Below, in pieces: positions 25,701 to 34,321 of a DNA stretch of 40,402 nucleotides. This DNA is from an uncultured Muribaculum sp. (GTDB lineage Bacteria > Bacteroidota > Bacteroidia > Bacteroidales > Muribaculaceae). The translations under genes were made by a program, and so were the position numbers. The DNA is taken from positions 1 to 40,402 of the forward strand of contig CAJUTE010000024.1 of the NCBI GenBank assembly GCA_910589555.1, in the 5' to 3' direction. Numbering within the stretch: the stretch's first letter is position 1; every line of letters starts with the position of its first letter. The notes under the pieces are model-generated. The model ran no database searches. It was not told the origin of the DNA and saw nothing but the letters and a program-made list of their open reading frames with translations.

Positions 25701-26812
25701 TCTTTGGTGCTTGCCATGTTGCCGTAGATTCCGAGCAGTGAATTGACGGAATTTGACGGCTCGTGGAGCACGAAGCGGTTGTTGTATTTTGACAGGTAGT
25801 TCACGCCGCCTGAGTAGGTGCCTATCCACACGCCTCTGTTTTTATCGACGCATAGCGAGTAGATGGAGAAGTGGCTGAGCATTCCGCGGCTCAGTTTGGC
25901 GTTGGAGTGAGCCTGAAGCTGTTCGGTGGCAATGTCGAGGGTGTATACGCCGTCCATTGTGGCTATGAAAAGCTTGCCGTCGGTCTCTTTTATCTGGCGT
26001 ATGGTGTTGTTTGACAGTTCGGTGTTGCGTGTGGTGAAATGCTTTATCTCGCCGCTTTTACGGTCCCACTTCACGATGCCTGTCTGATTGGTGGCTATCC
26101 AGAGTGTGCCTTTCGAATCCTCAAAGGCACTTGTCACGTCATTGTCGAGCAGCAGTTGTGGAGAATTTTTCTTGTTATAGACCTCTATATTCTTGAAATC
26201 CAGGTCGCTGATGACCATGCCATGCTCTTTTGTGCACACCACGAGCTCATGGCGTGATGTTTCGGCAAACATGGTTATGTAGGCTTTGCTGAGGGTTCCG
26301 TCAAACTCAAGCTTCTGGAATGTGTCGGCTTCCGGGATGTAGAGATACACGCCGTTGGAGGTGCCCACGAGCAAGCGGTGGCGCGAGTCAACAAACAGCG
26401 ATTTCACTCCGGTGCCGAATGCCTTTACCTCTTTCGCACGGTAAGGCTTCATCTTGTCGGTCAGGGTGTTGAGTCGTGTCAATCCCTTCGATGAGCCTAT
26501 CCAGATGTTGCGGTCATGGTCCTCCACAATGCGGGTGAGGTCATTGTCGGCAAGGCTCATGGGATTGTTATACTGATGTTTGTACACCACCATCTCCTGC
26601 CCGTCGAAGCGGTTGAGTCCGTTTCTTGTGGCAAACCATATATAGCCCTTTGAATCTTGCAAGATGTCGAGCACCGACAGCTGCGACAGCCCGTCCTCGA
26701 GCCCGATGTTGGTGAACAATGAAGAACTGTCCCTGAAATCGGCTTTAAGATTCAAGGACGGTATCAATAAGGTCAAGCATAAAATGAAGCACTTCAACTC
26801 TAAATTTTTCAT
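22712..26812 (-). CDS. Hybrid two-component system sensor-regulator (HTCS)
   Basis: About 1366 aa from the ATG at 26810-26812, chosen because a perfect -7 box lies between it and the further upstream extension. Order: signal peptide (CFILCLTLLIPSLNLKA); periplasmic double propeller of Reg_prop repeats (FTNIGLEDGLSQLSVLDILQ through IWFSSNSGISRFNPSTDEI); Y_Y_Y domain; one transmembrane helix (WYAYLFYIIVITGTIVLIMY); HisKA NFSHELRTPLMLILAPL; ATPase NLLSNAFKYTPADGK and GTGIGLSLTQSIV; receiver with VLLVEDNEE, DIVVSDIMMPGKDG and DDYIVKPFN; and an AraC-type domain with LCKEIGLSR-like spacing (MCKEIGLSRTNLYRKLKAIT, VGFNSHAYFTQCFKAVYG). Such proteins sense a specific oligosaccharide in the periplasm and activate the PUL beside them. 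All catalytic residues are intact. Confidence 0.96.
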   Translation of the reverse strand: MKNLELKCFILCLTLLIPSLNLKADFRDSSSLFTNIGLEDGLSQLSVLDILQDSKGYIWFATRNGLNRFDGQEMVVYKHQYNNPMSLADNDLTRIVEDHDRNIWIGSSKGLTRLNTLTDKMKPYRAKEVKAFGTGVKSLFVDSRHRLLVGTSNGVYLYIPEADTFQKLEFDGTLSKAYITMFAETSRHELVVCTKEHGMVISDLDFKNIEVYNKKNSPQLLLDNDVTSAFEDSKGTLWIATNQTGIVKWDRKSGEIKHFTTRNTELSNNTIRQIKETDGKLFIATMDGVYTLDIATEQLQAHSNAKLSRGMLSHFSIYSLCVDKNRGVWIGTYSGGVNYLSKYNNRFVLHEPSNSVNSLLGIYGNMASTKDNLYISTEGGGLLVYDLNNKKYSTYVYNNTSDNRFSSNIIKTVTLDGNTVWCGSAQGNIYSFDTQTHKFEHFYTMEYGSIYAIVKDEEGSLFFASSTPRSGLVKLTKDGQFSNCFMKGDSVLANASARCLLSLGNKRYLIGTRSTGVLLYDEPKQEFTNFSSEGEGQYKLPSNYVTSIIKTSKGEIWISSFGGGLSLFDPQKGIVRSLTKGTGLTDDEICALVEDNDHNIWFSSNSGISRFNPSTDEINTYKVNSTGVLEFTPHSGAALPDGSIAFSASNGFITFHPDDMHLTPQQSPLVLTGLTVNNNRVSPEGEDGILKSTIDDTETLYLNYNQNNISIKYSALNYTDAGVNQYAIRLLGHDDKWAYVGNRREAFYNNLDPGKYTFEVKASNNDGVWDDDAKRIDIIIEPPVWGTWYAYLFYIIVITGTIVLIMYYLIKKRDLEQALQYKSLEQQQAEEFHQTKLRMFTNFSHELRTPLMLILAPLQELLDRNDLNTTIKNKLNLIYNNSQRLSLLVNQLMDLRKSQAGKLHLKIAKDEMCAFMQEIYSAFNQIAVSKEIDFTYECAEERIGAWYDKSLLEKVVFNLLSNAFKYTPADGKVSLVLKKLLKANLPPEKAAHLPAGEKFVHLIVTDTGKGIPESEMTNIFAPFYQIEDGRSKDKVGTGIGLSLTQSIVDLHHGIIWVENNEDGGAAFHVIFPIDKSGYTDDEIDKDAANRVVTDVIPSTTEPESFELEKKYTVLLVEDNEEVRTYVKECLEPYFFVIEAGDGDTAFNIVVDKYPDIVVSDIMMPGKDGLELCQEIKQDLRTGHIPVILMTARSMVMQIKEGFASGADDYIVKPFNMDVLILRIKNILLSREKLRSLYGKKFSPEALGIEIVSSNDRFTQKFFDVIEKNISNPDLNIELMCKEIGLSRTNLYRKLKAITDLSPVELIRNKRMEIAAKLLVESDVTVSEVSTYVGFNSHAYFTQCFKAVYGTSPSDFLAEHKKASSPA

Positions 26813-26851
26813 GATAATATATGTTTCATGATAATGATGTGTAGTAGTAAA

Positions 26852-26860
26852 GCAAAGGTA
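26852..26860 (-). promoter_or_regulatory. -7 box of the HTCS gene
   Basis: Minus-strand TACCTTTGC is a perfect TAnnTTTGC, with a T-rich -33 region. It gives a leader of about 35 nt that also holds a tiny frame (ATG AAA CAT ATA TTA TCA TGA) whose stop overlaps the HTCS ATG. The motif TTTCATGATAAT is duplicated there (26807-26818, 26824-26835). Confidence 0.65.
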
Positions 26861-26914
26861 TGTATTTTTTTTGAAAAACACACACCCTTGCAGTGACAGA
26901 TACTATAATAATTC

Positions 26915-26949
26915 AAAAAAATCAGGCTTGGAAACCGCTTCCGGCGGTT
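26915..26949 (-). terminator. Possible terminator at the end of the GH105 gene
   Basis: AACCGC/GCGGTT (26933-26938, 26944-26949) overlaps the stop codon. On the minus strand a T7 run follows only 11 nt later (complement of 26915-26921), so it is an imperfect intrinsic terminator before the HTCS gene. Confidence 0.4.
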
Positions 26950-28084
26950 ATTTACGGTTGAACTTCACCAACTCGGCGGCACACCACAGTATCGGGGCAT
27001 GGGCATGGAGGTCGCCCACGATGCGCTTGCGGTTCATGTAATGATTGCGGTCATTCTTGATGTTGGTGCCCTCACACACTTCGGTGATCTCATCATCGGC
27101 GTTGATATATGACACCAGCCCTATCCAGCCCTTGCGCGCCACGGGAGCATATTCAGCCTCGTCGAGCCAGCCATGTTTCACGCCCTTTATCATGGCATAG
27201 GTGAACATGGCAGTGCCAGAAGTCTCATTCCACGCCTCGCGGTCGTCGATCAACTGTCGCCACAGCCCGTCGTCGCCCTGATGCTCCTTAAGAGTCTTCA
27301 TCATCTTCTTATAGGCAGCCATGATAGCCGGACGGTCGCGGTTGTCATCGGGCAGCATCGACAGCAGCTCAGCCATGCCTGCCGCCATCCATCCGTTGCC
27401 TCGCGCCCAGAAAAACGGAGCCTCGGGCGAATGATAGAACAGTCCGTTGGGACGCTGTATCTCATTGAGATACATCACCATCTCCTTGGCGGCGCGGTCG
27501 ATATACTTGCGGTCGCCAGTCGTGCGGTAGGCTTGCGACTGTATGGTGGTGATCATAAACATATCATCGATCCACACACGAGTCTGCCACGAATACCCCT
27601 TGTCGGCGTAAGCCTTCTGCTCAGGCTTGGCATCGGTAGGCAGCTCCCACTGCGAGTCGGCATACCTCATGCCCAGCTCACGATAGCGCTCGCCGCCACG
27701 CTGCATATAAATCTCAAGCGGCACCGAGCCCATCACATTATAGTCCACATGGACCATCTTGGGCAGGAAATCCTTCTGCTCGGAAAAGAGCGGCTCAAAG
27801 CGCTTGATGAGCCTGTCGGTCATCACCGAATTATCGGTTGCCTGAGCATACCACAACGCGCCGAGCCACGTGAGCGCGTCAGGATAAGTCACGTAAGTCG
27901 GAGCCTTCTCCGCGCGCGGATTGCCGAAACGCGTGTGAGGAGTGATAAGATACTTATTGGCGATCCTGTCGCCAATTTCCGACGGTGTAGCTCCCTGCGG
28001 AAAGTCGAGCCACGACTCGGCTACAGCCGGAATCGAGCAGCAAGAGAGAGCTAAAGCGATAGTCGCAGATTGGAATATTTTCAT
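26948..28084 (-). CDS. GH105 family hydrolase, divergent from susC
   Basis: 378 aa from the ATG at 28082-28084, which gives a clean signal peptide (MKIFQSATIALALSCCSIPAVA); the frame is open to 28117. Family marks are TYVTYPDALTWLGALWYAQ, SWQTRVWIDDMFMITTIQSQA (catalytic Asp region, here WIDDMFM rather than WIDGxFM), FFWARGNGWMAAGMAELLSML and WNETSGTAMFTYAMIKGVKHG. It is the YesR-like branch, distinct from the two other GH105 domains here, so it probably acts on a different linkage. The DNA looks richer in GC than its neighbours (GCG/CGC-rich codons), which hints at separate acquisition. It is divergent from susC and upstream of the HTCS gene. Confidence 0.87.
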   Translation of the reverse strand: MKIFQSATIALALSCCSIPAVAESWLDFPQGATPSEIGDRIANKYLITPHTRFGNPRAEKAPTYVTYPDALTWLGALWYAQATDNSVMTDRLIKRFEPLFSEQKDFLPKMVHVDYNVMGSVPLEIYMQRGGERYRELGMRYADSQWELPTDAKPEQKAYADKGYSWQTRVWIDDMFMITTIQSQAYRTTGDRKYIDRAAKEMVMYLNEIQRPNGLFYHSPEAPFFWARGNGWMAAGMAELLSMLPDDNRDRPAIMAAYKKMMKTLKEHQGDDGLWRQLIDDREAWNETSGTAMFTYAMIKGVKHGWLDEAEYAPVARKGWIGLVSYINADDEITEVCEGTNIKNDRNHYMNRKRIVGDLHAHAPILWCAAELVKFNRK

Positions 28085-28809
28085 AAATTGATCGGTTTTT
28101 AGGGCTAAACGAGCCACAGATATAGATGAATTAAGAATTTTAACACGAAGATGAACTAAAATTACGTAAAAGTCTATTGCTATTCCACCAAAAATTATAA
28201 AATTTGTATCAGCGATTCAGTTTTGTTTCTCTAAAGAGCTGCGTTGACATACTGGCTTTACGAATGCAAATGCAGGGGAATAGTATAAATGCGATATCAT
28301 CATGCGATGCCACCCCCGAAAACGATGCCCCCCTGAAAACGATGCCCCCGCCCATGCATGATGCACAATACGGGATGTGATGCCTGTAAAAAAAAAGTGT
28401 AAATAACCCCCGCCACACCTATGTTTATATAAGGGGAGGTGTTTCAACCCGGCAAGACACGGCTCTCTTGCCGGCACGATCAGGCGCAACGGCGTTCAAC
28501 CATGAGGACGCCATTTAATATTTTTCTACACTTTTTCTCTGCCGGCAAGATTGAAATTATCGTTGCAAAAGCTGTTTTTGCGGACTAATAAACCACCGAT
28601 TATCAGTGAGATATATTTATGGTATATTTTTGACAGCGATGTGAACGATTTTTTAAATCTTTTTTAGAAATTTCCCTTTTATTTGCATTCGGAAAATTAA
28701 CCCCTAACCATGTATAACATTATGAACAAAGCCAAGTAACCCAGTAATTGAATGAAACGAAAAAAGTTTTATAGTAATTAATTTTAAGTCTAATAAAAGC
28801 AAATTTTTA
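28085..28809. promoter_or_regulatory. Divergent 725-bp regulatory region before susC
   Basis: Contents seen: GAAAACGATGCCCCC twice (28318-28332, 28335-28349), preceded by another C5 run, which puts G5-G6 runs on the minus strand; CCGGCAAGA at 28449 and 28542, with its inverse TCTTGCCGG at 28466 forming a 9-bp hairpin with the first; and possible -7 boxes TATTTTTG (28625-28632) and TTTATTTGC (28678-28686). The latter would leave a susC leader of over 100 nt. Frames in this stretch have no coding character. The size and motif density suit a regulated PUL promoter. Confidence 0.5.
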
Positions 28810-31800
28810 ATGAAACAGAAAGAATCCAGTACAAGAAGCGTATCATGGCGAATCTTGTTGTGCTTGTTCAGTTTCTTTATGAGCATGAGTATGTATGCTC
28901 AAAACGTGACTGCGACAGGTACTGTGGTTGACCAAAATGGCGACCCGCTTATCGGAGTATCCGTGACTGTTGTAGGGTCCAAAGTTGGTACTGCGACTGA
29001 TATTGACGGTAATTTCACCGTGAAATGCCCGGTGGGAGCGACATTGTCGTTCAGCTATGTTGGCTATAAGCCTCAAACTGAAAAGGCATCCGCTACCAAG
29101 ATGAACATAGTCATGAAGGAAGACACTCAGATGCTTGATGACGTTGTCGTGATTGGTTACGGTTCAGTTGCAAAACGTGATGTAACCGGTTCTATTACCT
29201 CAATCGATGCAAAGAAAATTGAAGAGCGTCAGCCTACTGACATTTTCGAAGCTCTTCAGGGCGAGGTTCCGGGACTTATGGTGTCTAATAACTCAGGTGC
29301 CCCCGGTGAAACCGGTACAATGGCTATCCGTGGTATTTCATCAATGAGCTCAGAAGGTGCCAACCCTCTTTACATTGTTGACGGTGTTGCCGTGAGCGAC
29401 ATTTCCACTATCAACCCGCAGGATATCCAGAGCATGGAAGTATTGAAGGATGCTGCATCTGCCGCAATCTACGGTTCTCGTTCAGCTGCCGGTGTGATTA
29501 TCATCACAACTAAACGAGGTGAGGAAGGCAAGCCGAAAATCAACATCCGTTACAGCCACAAGATTGAGAAACTCGGTCACAAGATTGATCAAGCTAATGC
29601 TAAGGAACGTTACCTTTTCGAACAGAAGAATGCCCCGACAAATCTTAACCTAAATCGTGTTCAGACTGACTCCCTTAACCCGACTCAGATGGCGGACAAC
29701 GATATGCTTGACCTCGTGACACGCACGGCTCATACTAACGACATCAGCCTTAATGTAAGCGGATCTGTTAAGGATAAAATGAACTATTATGCAAGTTTCG
29801 GTTTCCTTGACCAACAGGGTATTGTAAATCATAGTAATTTCCGTCGTTTCAACATACGTACGAATGTTGACTACAATATGACCAAGAGTTTGAAGGTGTC
29901 TACAAATGTTGAACTTTCATACACTCAGCGTAATATTGTTGATGAAGGCGTCATACTTATGCAAGGTCTTCGTCGTCCGGCACACATGGCACTTTATTTC
30001 CCTGACGGTTCTTATATCTATTATAATGGCGGTCAGCGTAACCCGGTAGCTCAGGCTGATGAAAGAATCAATGAACGTAATCAATATCAAATGCGTTTTA
30101 CTGAGAAAGCTGAATATAAGTTCCTCAAGCATTTCACTTGGGTTGGTCAGGCAACTGCACGTTATGGCGTGACACGTACTGATTACCTTAATACTGCAAA
30201 GCTTTCGAATGCAAAGTCGGAAGGTCGTAACCAAGCATCTTTGGCTCGTTACCTTGCAGGTGAAACTTATTTAACATGGAACCAAAAGTTCGGTAAGCAT
30301 AATCCTTATGGAACTATCGGTGCTTCTATCGAAGATTGGCGTGATGAAGCGTTGAATATTTATGGTTCAGACCACGTTTCCGAAAGTATTATCACAAGTA
30401 ATGCATTCCAAGTATTAAATCTGTCCAATACTCGTTCAAATTATTCTGAACACTCAATGGTCGGTTTCTTTGCTCGTGTCGGTTACTCTTATGACAGTAA
30501 GTATATTGTTAACGCTTCTCTTCGTCGTGACGGTTCTTCTCGTTTCGTTGGTAAGCGTTGGGGTTGGTTCCCGTCAGTTTCAGCTTTGTGGCGTTTCTCT
30601 GCAGAGCCGTTCATGAAGTGGAGCCGTGATTGGCTATCTGATGCTAAGATCCGTTACTCTTACGGTCAGACCGGTGTGCAGTCAGTAGGTAACTATGATG
30701 CAATCAACACCTATACCATTGGTCACTATTATAATGGTGTAGCTGCTGTGTACCAAAACAGCCGTCTTGCCAACGTAAACTTGTCTTGGGAGTCATCCGG
30801 TATGAACAATGTTGGTATTGACCTTTCATTCCTTAATGGACGTATCTCTTTCACTGCTGACTGGTATAACAAGGAAACCAAGGACCTTCTTGCAAGCGAG
30901 CAGATCCCAAGTGAAATGGGTGTGTCTACAATGCGTGTGAACTTCGGTTCTATCCGAAACCGTGGTCTCGAACTTTCAGTTAACGGTTATCCTATTCAGA
31001 CCCGCAACTTCTCATGGCAGACCGGATTCAACATCTCTTTCAACGAGAATGAGATTACTAAACTTGCCGATGGTACAGCATATCTTGAAAACAATATGTA
31101 TTGGATTGAAGAGGGAGGTTCTATCGGACAATGGTTCGGTTACAAATATAAGGGTATCTATGCCTCTGATGAAGCAAATGCATACGTTAAAAATGCTGAC
31201 GGCACATTCGGAGAGCGTTTGACTCCTGTTTATGAACGTGATCCCAACAACTACAATAACTGGGTTTACGGTTCGAATGGCAAGCCTAAACTCTCACATT
31301 ACGAAACTTCTGACGGCAAGACGTATGACGGTGAAGTCGGTAAAATGACTGCTCAGAACACAGTAGCCGGTGGTGGTGATGTTATCTGGGAAGACCTCAA
31401 TCATGATGGTGTGATTGGTGATGCTGACCGAATGAATCTCGGTAAGGCTCTTCCGACCACTTACTTCGGATGGCAGAACACAATTACCTACAAGGCGTTT
31501 TCATTGTCATTCTCATTCTATGGTAGCTTCGGAAACAAGATTTATGACAAGATGTCGTATGACATGAACCAGTTCTCTTCAAGCAACCATACCCCATTGG
31601 CTCACTATATCTATCCTATATGGAAATATCAGGGTCAGATAACTACAATGTATAAAGGAACCAATGCTACCCAAGGTGTGAAGAACGCACGTGTGCTTTC
31701 TTCTCAGTATCTCCATAGCGGTGATTACCTCCGTCTTGACAATGTGCGCTTCACTTACCGTATGCCGCGCAAGATTTCAGCTAAGTTCCTCGCTACAGAC

Positions 31801-31962
31801 TTTAACGTATATGTTTACGGTAAGAACTTGGCTACATGGACCAATTATCCAGGATTTGATCCGTCAAATATCTCTAACAGCAATCCGCTGCAGCCAGGTA
31901 TCGACGGTGGTCGTTATCCTCGTTCAAAAGAACTTGGTTTCGGATTTAACTTAACATTCTAA
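28810..31962 (+). CDS. SusC/RagA-type TonB-dependent receptor
   Basis: 1050 aa with a signal peptide ending SMYAQ. The CarboxypepD_reg-like domain (residues about 33-105) has GTVVDQNGDPLIGVSVTVVG and TDIDGNFTV. A TonB-box region reads LDDVVVIGYGSVAKRDVTGS. The plug (about 125-240) has FEALQGEVPGLMVSNNSGAP, IRGISSMSSEGANPLYIVDG and MEVLKDAASAAIYGSRSAAG, followed by ITTKRG. A 22-strand barrel ends in RSKELGFGFNLTF. It imports oligosaccharides across the outer membrane with the SusD lid encoded 5 bp downstream. Codons are strongly biased (CGT, GGT, AAC, CTT), as in highly expressed genes. It heads the plus-strand operon. Confidence 0.96.
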   Translation: MKQKESSTRSVSWRILLCLFSFFMSMSMYAQNVTATGTVVDQNGDPLIGVSVTVVGSKVGTATDIDGNFTVKCPVGATLSFSYVGYKPQTEKASATKMNIVMKEDTQMLDDVVVIGYGSVAKRDVTGSITSIDAKKIEERQPTDIFEALQGEVPGLMVSNNSGAPGETGTMAIRGISSMSSEGANPLYIVDGVAVSDISTINPQDIQSMEVLKDAASAAIYGSRSAAGVIIITTKRGEEGKPKINIRYSHKIEKLGHKIDQANAKERYLFEQKNAPTNLNLNRVQTDSLNPTQMADNDMLDLVTRTAHTNDISLNVSGSVKDKMNYYASFGFLDQQGIVNHSNFRRFNIRTNVDYNMTKSLKVSTNVELSYTQRNIVDEGVILMQGLRRPAHMALYFPDGSYIYYNGGQRNPVAQADERINERNQYQMRFTEKAEYKFLKHFTWVGQATARYGVTRTDYLNTAKLSNAKSEGRNQASLARYLAGETYLTWNQKFGKHNPYGTIGASIEDWRDEALNIYGSDHVSESIITSNAFQVLNLSNTRSNYSEHSMVGFFARVGYSYDSKYIVNASLRRDGSSRFVGKRWGWFPSVSALWRFSAEPFMKWSRDWLSDAKIRYSYGQTGVQSVGNYDAINTYTIGHYYNGVAAVYQNSRLANVNLSWESSGMNNVGIDLSFLNGRISFTADWYNKETKDLLASEQIPSEMGVSTMRVNFGSIRNRGLELSVNGYPIQTRNFSWQTGFNISFNENEITKLADGTAYLENNMYWIEEGGSIGQWFGYKYKGIYASDEANAYVKNADGTFGERLTPVYERDPNNYNNWVYGSNGKPKLSHYETSDGKTYDGEVGKMTAQNTVAGGGDVIWEDLNHDGVIGDADRMNLGKALPTTYFGWQNTITYKAFSLSFSFYGSFGNKIYDKMSYDMNQFSSSNHTPLAHYIYPIWKYQGQITTMYKGTNATQGVKNARVLSSQYLHSGDYLRLDNVRFTYRMPRKISAKFLATDFNVYVYGKNLATWTNYPGFDPSNISNSNPLQPGIDGGRYPRSKELGFGFNLTF

Positions 31963-31967
31963 AAGTC

Positions 31968-33557
31968 ATGAAATTAAAATCATATTTAACAGTAGCAAGT
32001 GTATTGCTTGGAATGTCATTGACCTCTTGTGATGACTTCCTCGATCGCCAGCCTATAAGCGACTTGTCAACCGATATTTATTGGAAGACAGAAGCTGATA
32101 TCAAGACCTGGACAGCAGGTATGTATTACGGTATGCAGAACACATTGCGTATGGATCTCTATAACTGGGGAGAGTTGCGTGCCGGTGTATACAACCCGTC
32201 AGGAACAAGCTATGATAAGGCGATACTTTATAATGGTTTGACCTCAACTCACGGTTCAACAAGTTGGAGTAACCTTTATGCCACCATATATCGTGCTAAT
32301 GCCGGTTTGAAGCATATCCCGGAAACCGGACTTGGTCCCACCGTTATTAACTCTTATTTGGGACAGGCTTATACAATGCGTGCATTGATGTATTTTTATG
32401 CTATACGAGTATGGGGTGATGTTCCATTAATTCTTGAACCATACGAAGACAATGCTACTCAGGAGAAGTATTATCCTCGTACTGATGTTGCGACTGTTTT
32501 AACTCAAATTCTTGAAGACCTCGATAATGCTATAACCCATTTCGGTCCGGATTTGGATATGTCAAGTTCAAGCAAATATTATCTAAATCGTGGTGCTGCT
32601 CAGGCTATCAAAGTTGATGTTCTTGCATGGGCTCATCGTTATAACGAAGTTAAAACTGAGGCTAAGAAGTTGATTGATAACTACGGATATAAAATGGAAC
32701 TTGATCCTGATACATATTTTGATATGTTCCGTCGTTCTGCTTCAACTACTGTTTCTCCAAATGATACTGAGATGATTTTCAGTATGTTCTGGGACTTTAA
32801 TGAATTTGGTAATGGACTCGGATTCGCTCAGTATTTCGCTTCAGGTTCAAACACCATTCCTTATAAACTTTCAAAGGATACATATAATCAGCTGCTTCCG
32901 CTTACCAAGGTTCCTGATGATCTCCGTTCACTCATGATTCTTGATACATTGAAAATGCATGAAAGTTGTATGACACAGTTGAAGGTTACTGAGTACACCC
33001 TTACCGAGGACAGCTATGGAGTAAACAACGTGATTCCCGCATGTTCTAAGTTTGCAGCTCATAATGGAATGGGAGGATACACTTATCTCGTAAATAAGGA
33101 GTGTGACTATCATGTGCCCCTTTACCGTTTGGCTTATATCAAAGCTCTCTACGCCGAGGCATGTGTTATGACAAATGACAATGGTGCTCAGGTCGCTGTT
33201 GATTATGTGAATGAACTCCGTACACGAGCAGCCAACTCAAATCTTGCTAATGCCGCTGATTATCCGACTCAGCACGATCAGCTTATGTTGATCCTTGATG
33301 AGAGTAAGATTGAATTCTGGGGTGAGGGTCATCGTTGGTTCGACATGGTTCGTACACGCACTGTTAAGGAATATCTCGACCCGCTTTATCAAGGTCTTGG
33401 AGATGATGCCGTTGAAGAAGGTTTCGACATCGGTGCTCCGGATCCGGGTGAAGATCACATTGGCGGTTGGGGTCGTATGCTTTGGCCTTTGAATCAGGAT
33501 GTGTTCCGTAAGAATCCTTATATGAAGGGAAAACAGAACTATCCTTATGACGAATAA
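31968..33557 (+). CDS. SusD/RagB-type surface glycan-binding lipoprotein
   Basis: 529 aa with a lipobox at Cys21 (GMSLTSC) followed by Asp-Asp, as in surface-exported Bacteroidetes lipoproteins. SusD marks are CDDFLDRQPISDLSTDIYWK, LGQAYTMRALMYFYAIRVWG, PLILEPYEDN, LYRLAYIKALYAEACVMTN and IEFWGEGHRWFDMVRT. The C-terminus GRMLWPLNQDVFRKNPYMKG is the usual WPIP-type ending. It forms the lid over the SusC barrel and captures the glycan. Confidence 0.96.
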   Translation: MKLKSYLTVASVLLGMSLTSCDDFLDRQPISDLSTDIYWKTEADIKTWTAGMYYGMQNTLRMDLYNWGELRAGVYNPSGTSYDKAILYNGLTSTHGSTSWSNLYATIYRANAGLKHIPETGLGPTVINSYLGQAYTMRALMYFYAIRVWGDVPLILEPYEDNATQEKYYPRTDVATVLTQILEDLDNAITHFGPDLDMSSSSKYYLNRGAAQAIKVDVLAWAHRYNEVKTEAKKLIDNYGYKMELDPDTYFDMFRRSASTTVSPNDTEMIFSMFWDFNEFGNGLGFAQYFASGSNTIPYKLSKDTYNQLLPLTKVPDDLRSLMILDTLKMHESCMTQLKVTEYTLTEDSYGVNNVIPACSKFAAHNGMGGYTYLVNKECDYHVPLYRLAYIKALYAEACVMTNDNGAQVAVDYVNELRTRAANSNLANAADYPTQHDQLMLILDESKIEFWGEGHRWFDMVRTRTVKEYLDPLYQGLGDDAVEEGFDIGAPDPGEDHIGGWGRMLWPLNQDVFRKNPYMKGKQNYPYDE

Positions 33558-33584
33558 TCATTAATCAATAAAGGAATAATAAAA

Positions 33585-34307
33585 ATGAAATATCTGAAAT
33601 ATATATTGATTCTGCCGTGTTTGTTCTCAATGGCATCATGCAGTCTGTTTGGATTGGACTATACGGAGGATCATGATTACGAATCTCGTGTGAGGCCCAA
33701 TGATATTCACATGAATGTATGGGATTTTATCCACAGCCGTGAAGATATCTTCTCAACCCTTATTGAGGGTATAGAATATGCCGGGCTTACTGAAGCCGAT
33801 TACAACGCTCCGGGCAATACCTATTTCCTGCTTACCAATAACGCTCTTAGCGATTGGGAATCGAATGGAAACTGTTATTGGAGCCGTAATAAAATCAAAA
33901 CAGTCTATGAGGGTCAGGAGATGATGATTCGTGCCGTTGCATGGAACCAATATCCGAAGGAACAAGTAAAGGAAATGCTCCTTTATCATACACTTAAAGG
34001 AGAATGGTCATACCATAACATTTCTACTGATACAAAATGGTATGAAACAATGGGCAATGGCAAGTACACTTATACTGACAATAATGGGAATACTGTAGAG
34101 GGTGATACCGCGAAGATATCCATGGTAGTCAGAATGGTGCGCGAAGCTCCGATTCAGCTTAACAACTGGTCATGGAACTACCGTGGTGTATTGAGCGAAA
34201 CAACAGGTTCTATTCGCTCATCTAACCTTAAAGCGACTAACGGCTATATCCATGTGCTCGATTATTACCTTGAGCGTCCTACTCGTGCTTTCTTGGAAGA
34301 AAACTAA
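33585..34307 (+). CDS. Fasciclin (FAS1)-domain lipoprotein in the SGBP position
   Basis: 240 aa with lipobox FSMASC (Cys19). The body fits one FAS1 domain: NVWDFIHSREDIFSTLIEGI, then EYAGLTEADYN, YFLLTNNALSDW (the FAPTNxAF strand), VKEMLLYHTLKGEWSYHNI (the LLYHV motif) and NLKATNGYIHVLDYYLERP (the NGVIHVID motif). FAS1 domains mediate adhesion or binding of proteins and glycans. It lies 28 bp after susD, where SusE/F-type glycan-binding proteins normally sit, and is likely a surface binding protein for the same glycan. No similarity to SusE/F is visible. Confidence 0.75.
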   Translation: MKYLKYILILPCLFSMASCSLFGLDYTEDHDYESRVRPNDIHMNVWDFIHSREDIFSTLIEGIEYAGLTEADYNAPGNTYFLLTNNALSDWESNGNCYWSRNKIKTVYEGQEMMIRAVAWNQYPKEQVKEMLLYHTLKGEWSYHNISTDTKWYETMGNGKYTYTDNNGNTVEGDTAKISMVVRMVREAPIQLNNWSWNYRGVLSETTGSIRSSNLKATNGYIHVLDYYLERPTRAFLEEN

Positions 34308-34321
34308 TAAAAATGTGAATC

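Noticed and set aside
26813..26881. N-terminal extension of the HTCS protein
   Set aside because: It spans the predicted promoter, and the extension has no ATG; the start at 26812 gives a signal peptide.
28313..28349. C-run repeats as a CRISPR-like or IS element
   Set aside because: Only two full units with a 17-bp period and no spacers; treated as a promoter-region repeat instead.
28209..28489. Two minus-strand frames of 69 and 90 codons before susC
   Set aside because: They overlap in different frames across repeat and C-rich tracts, with no recognisable protein features.
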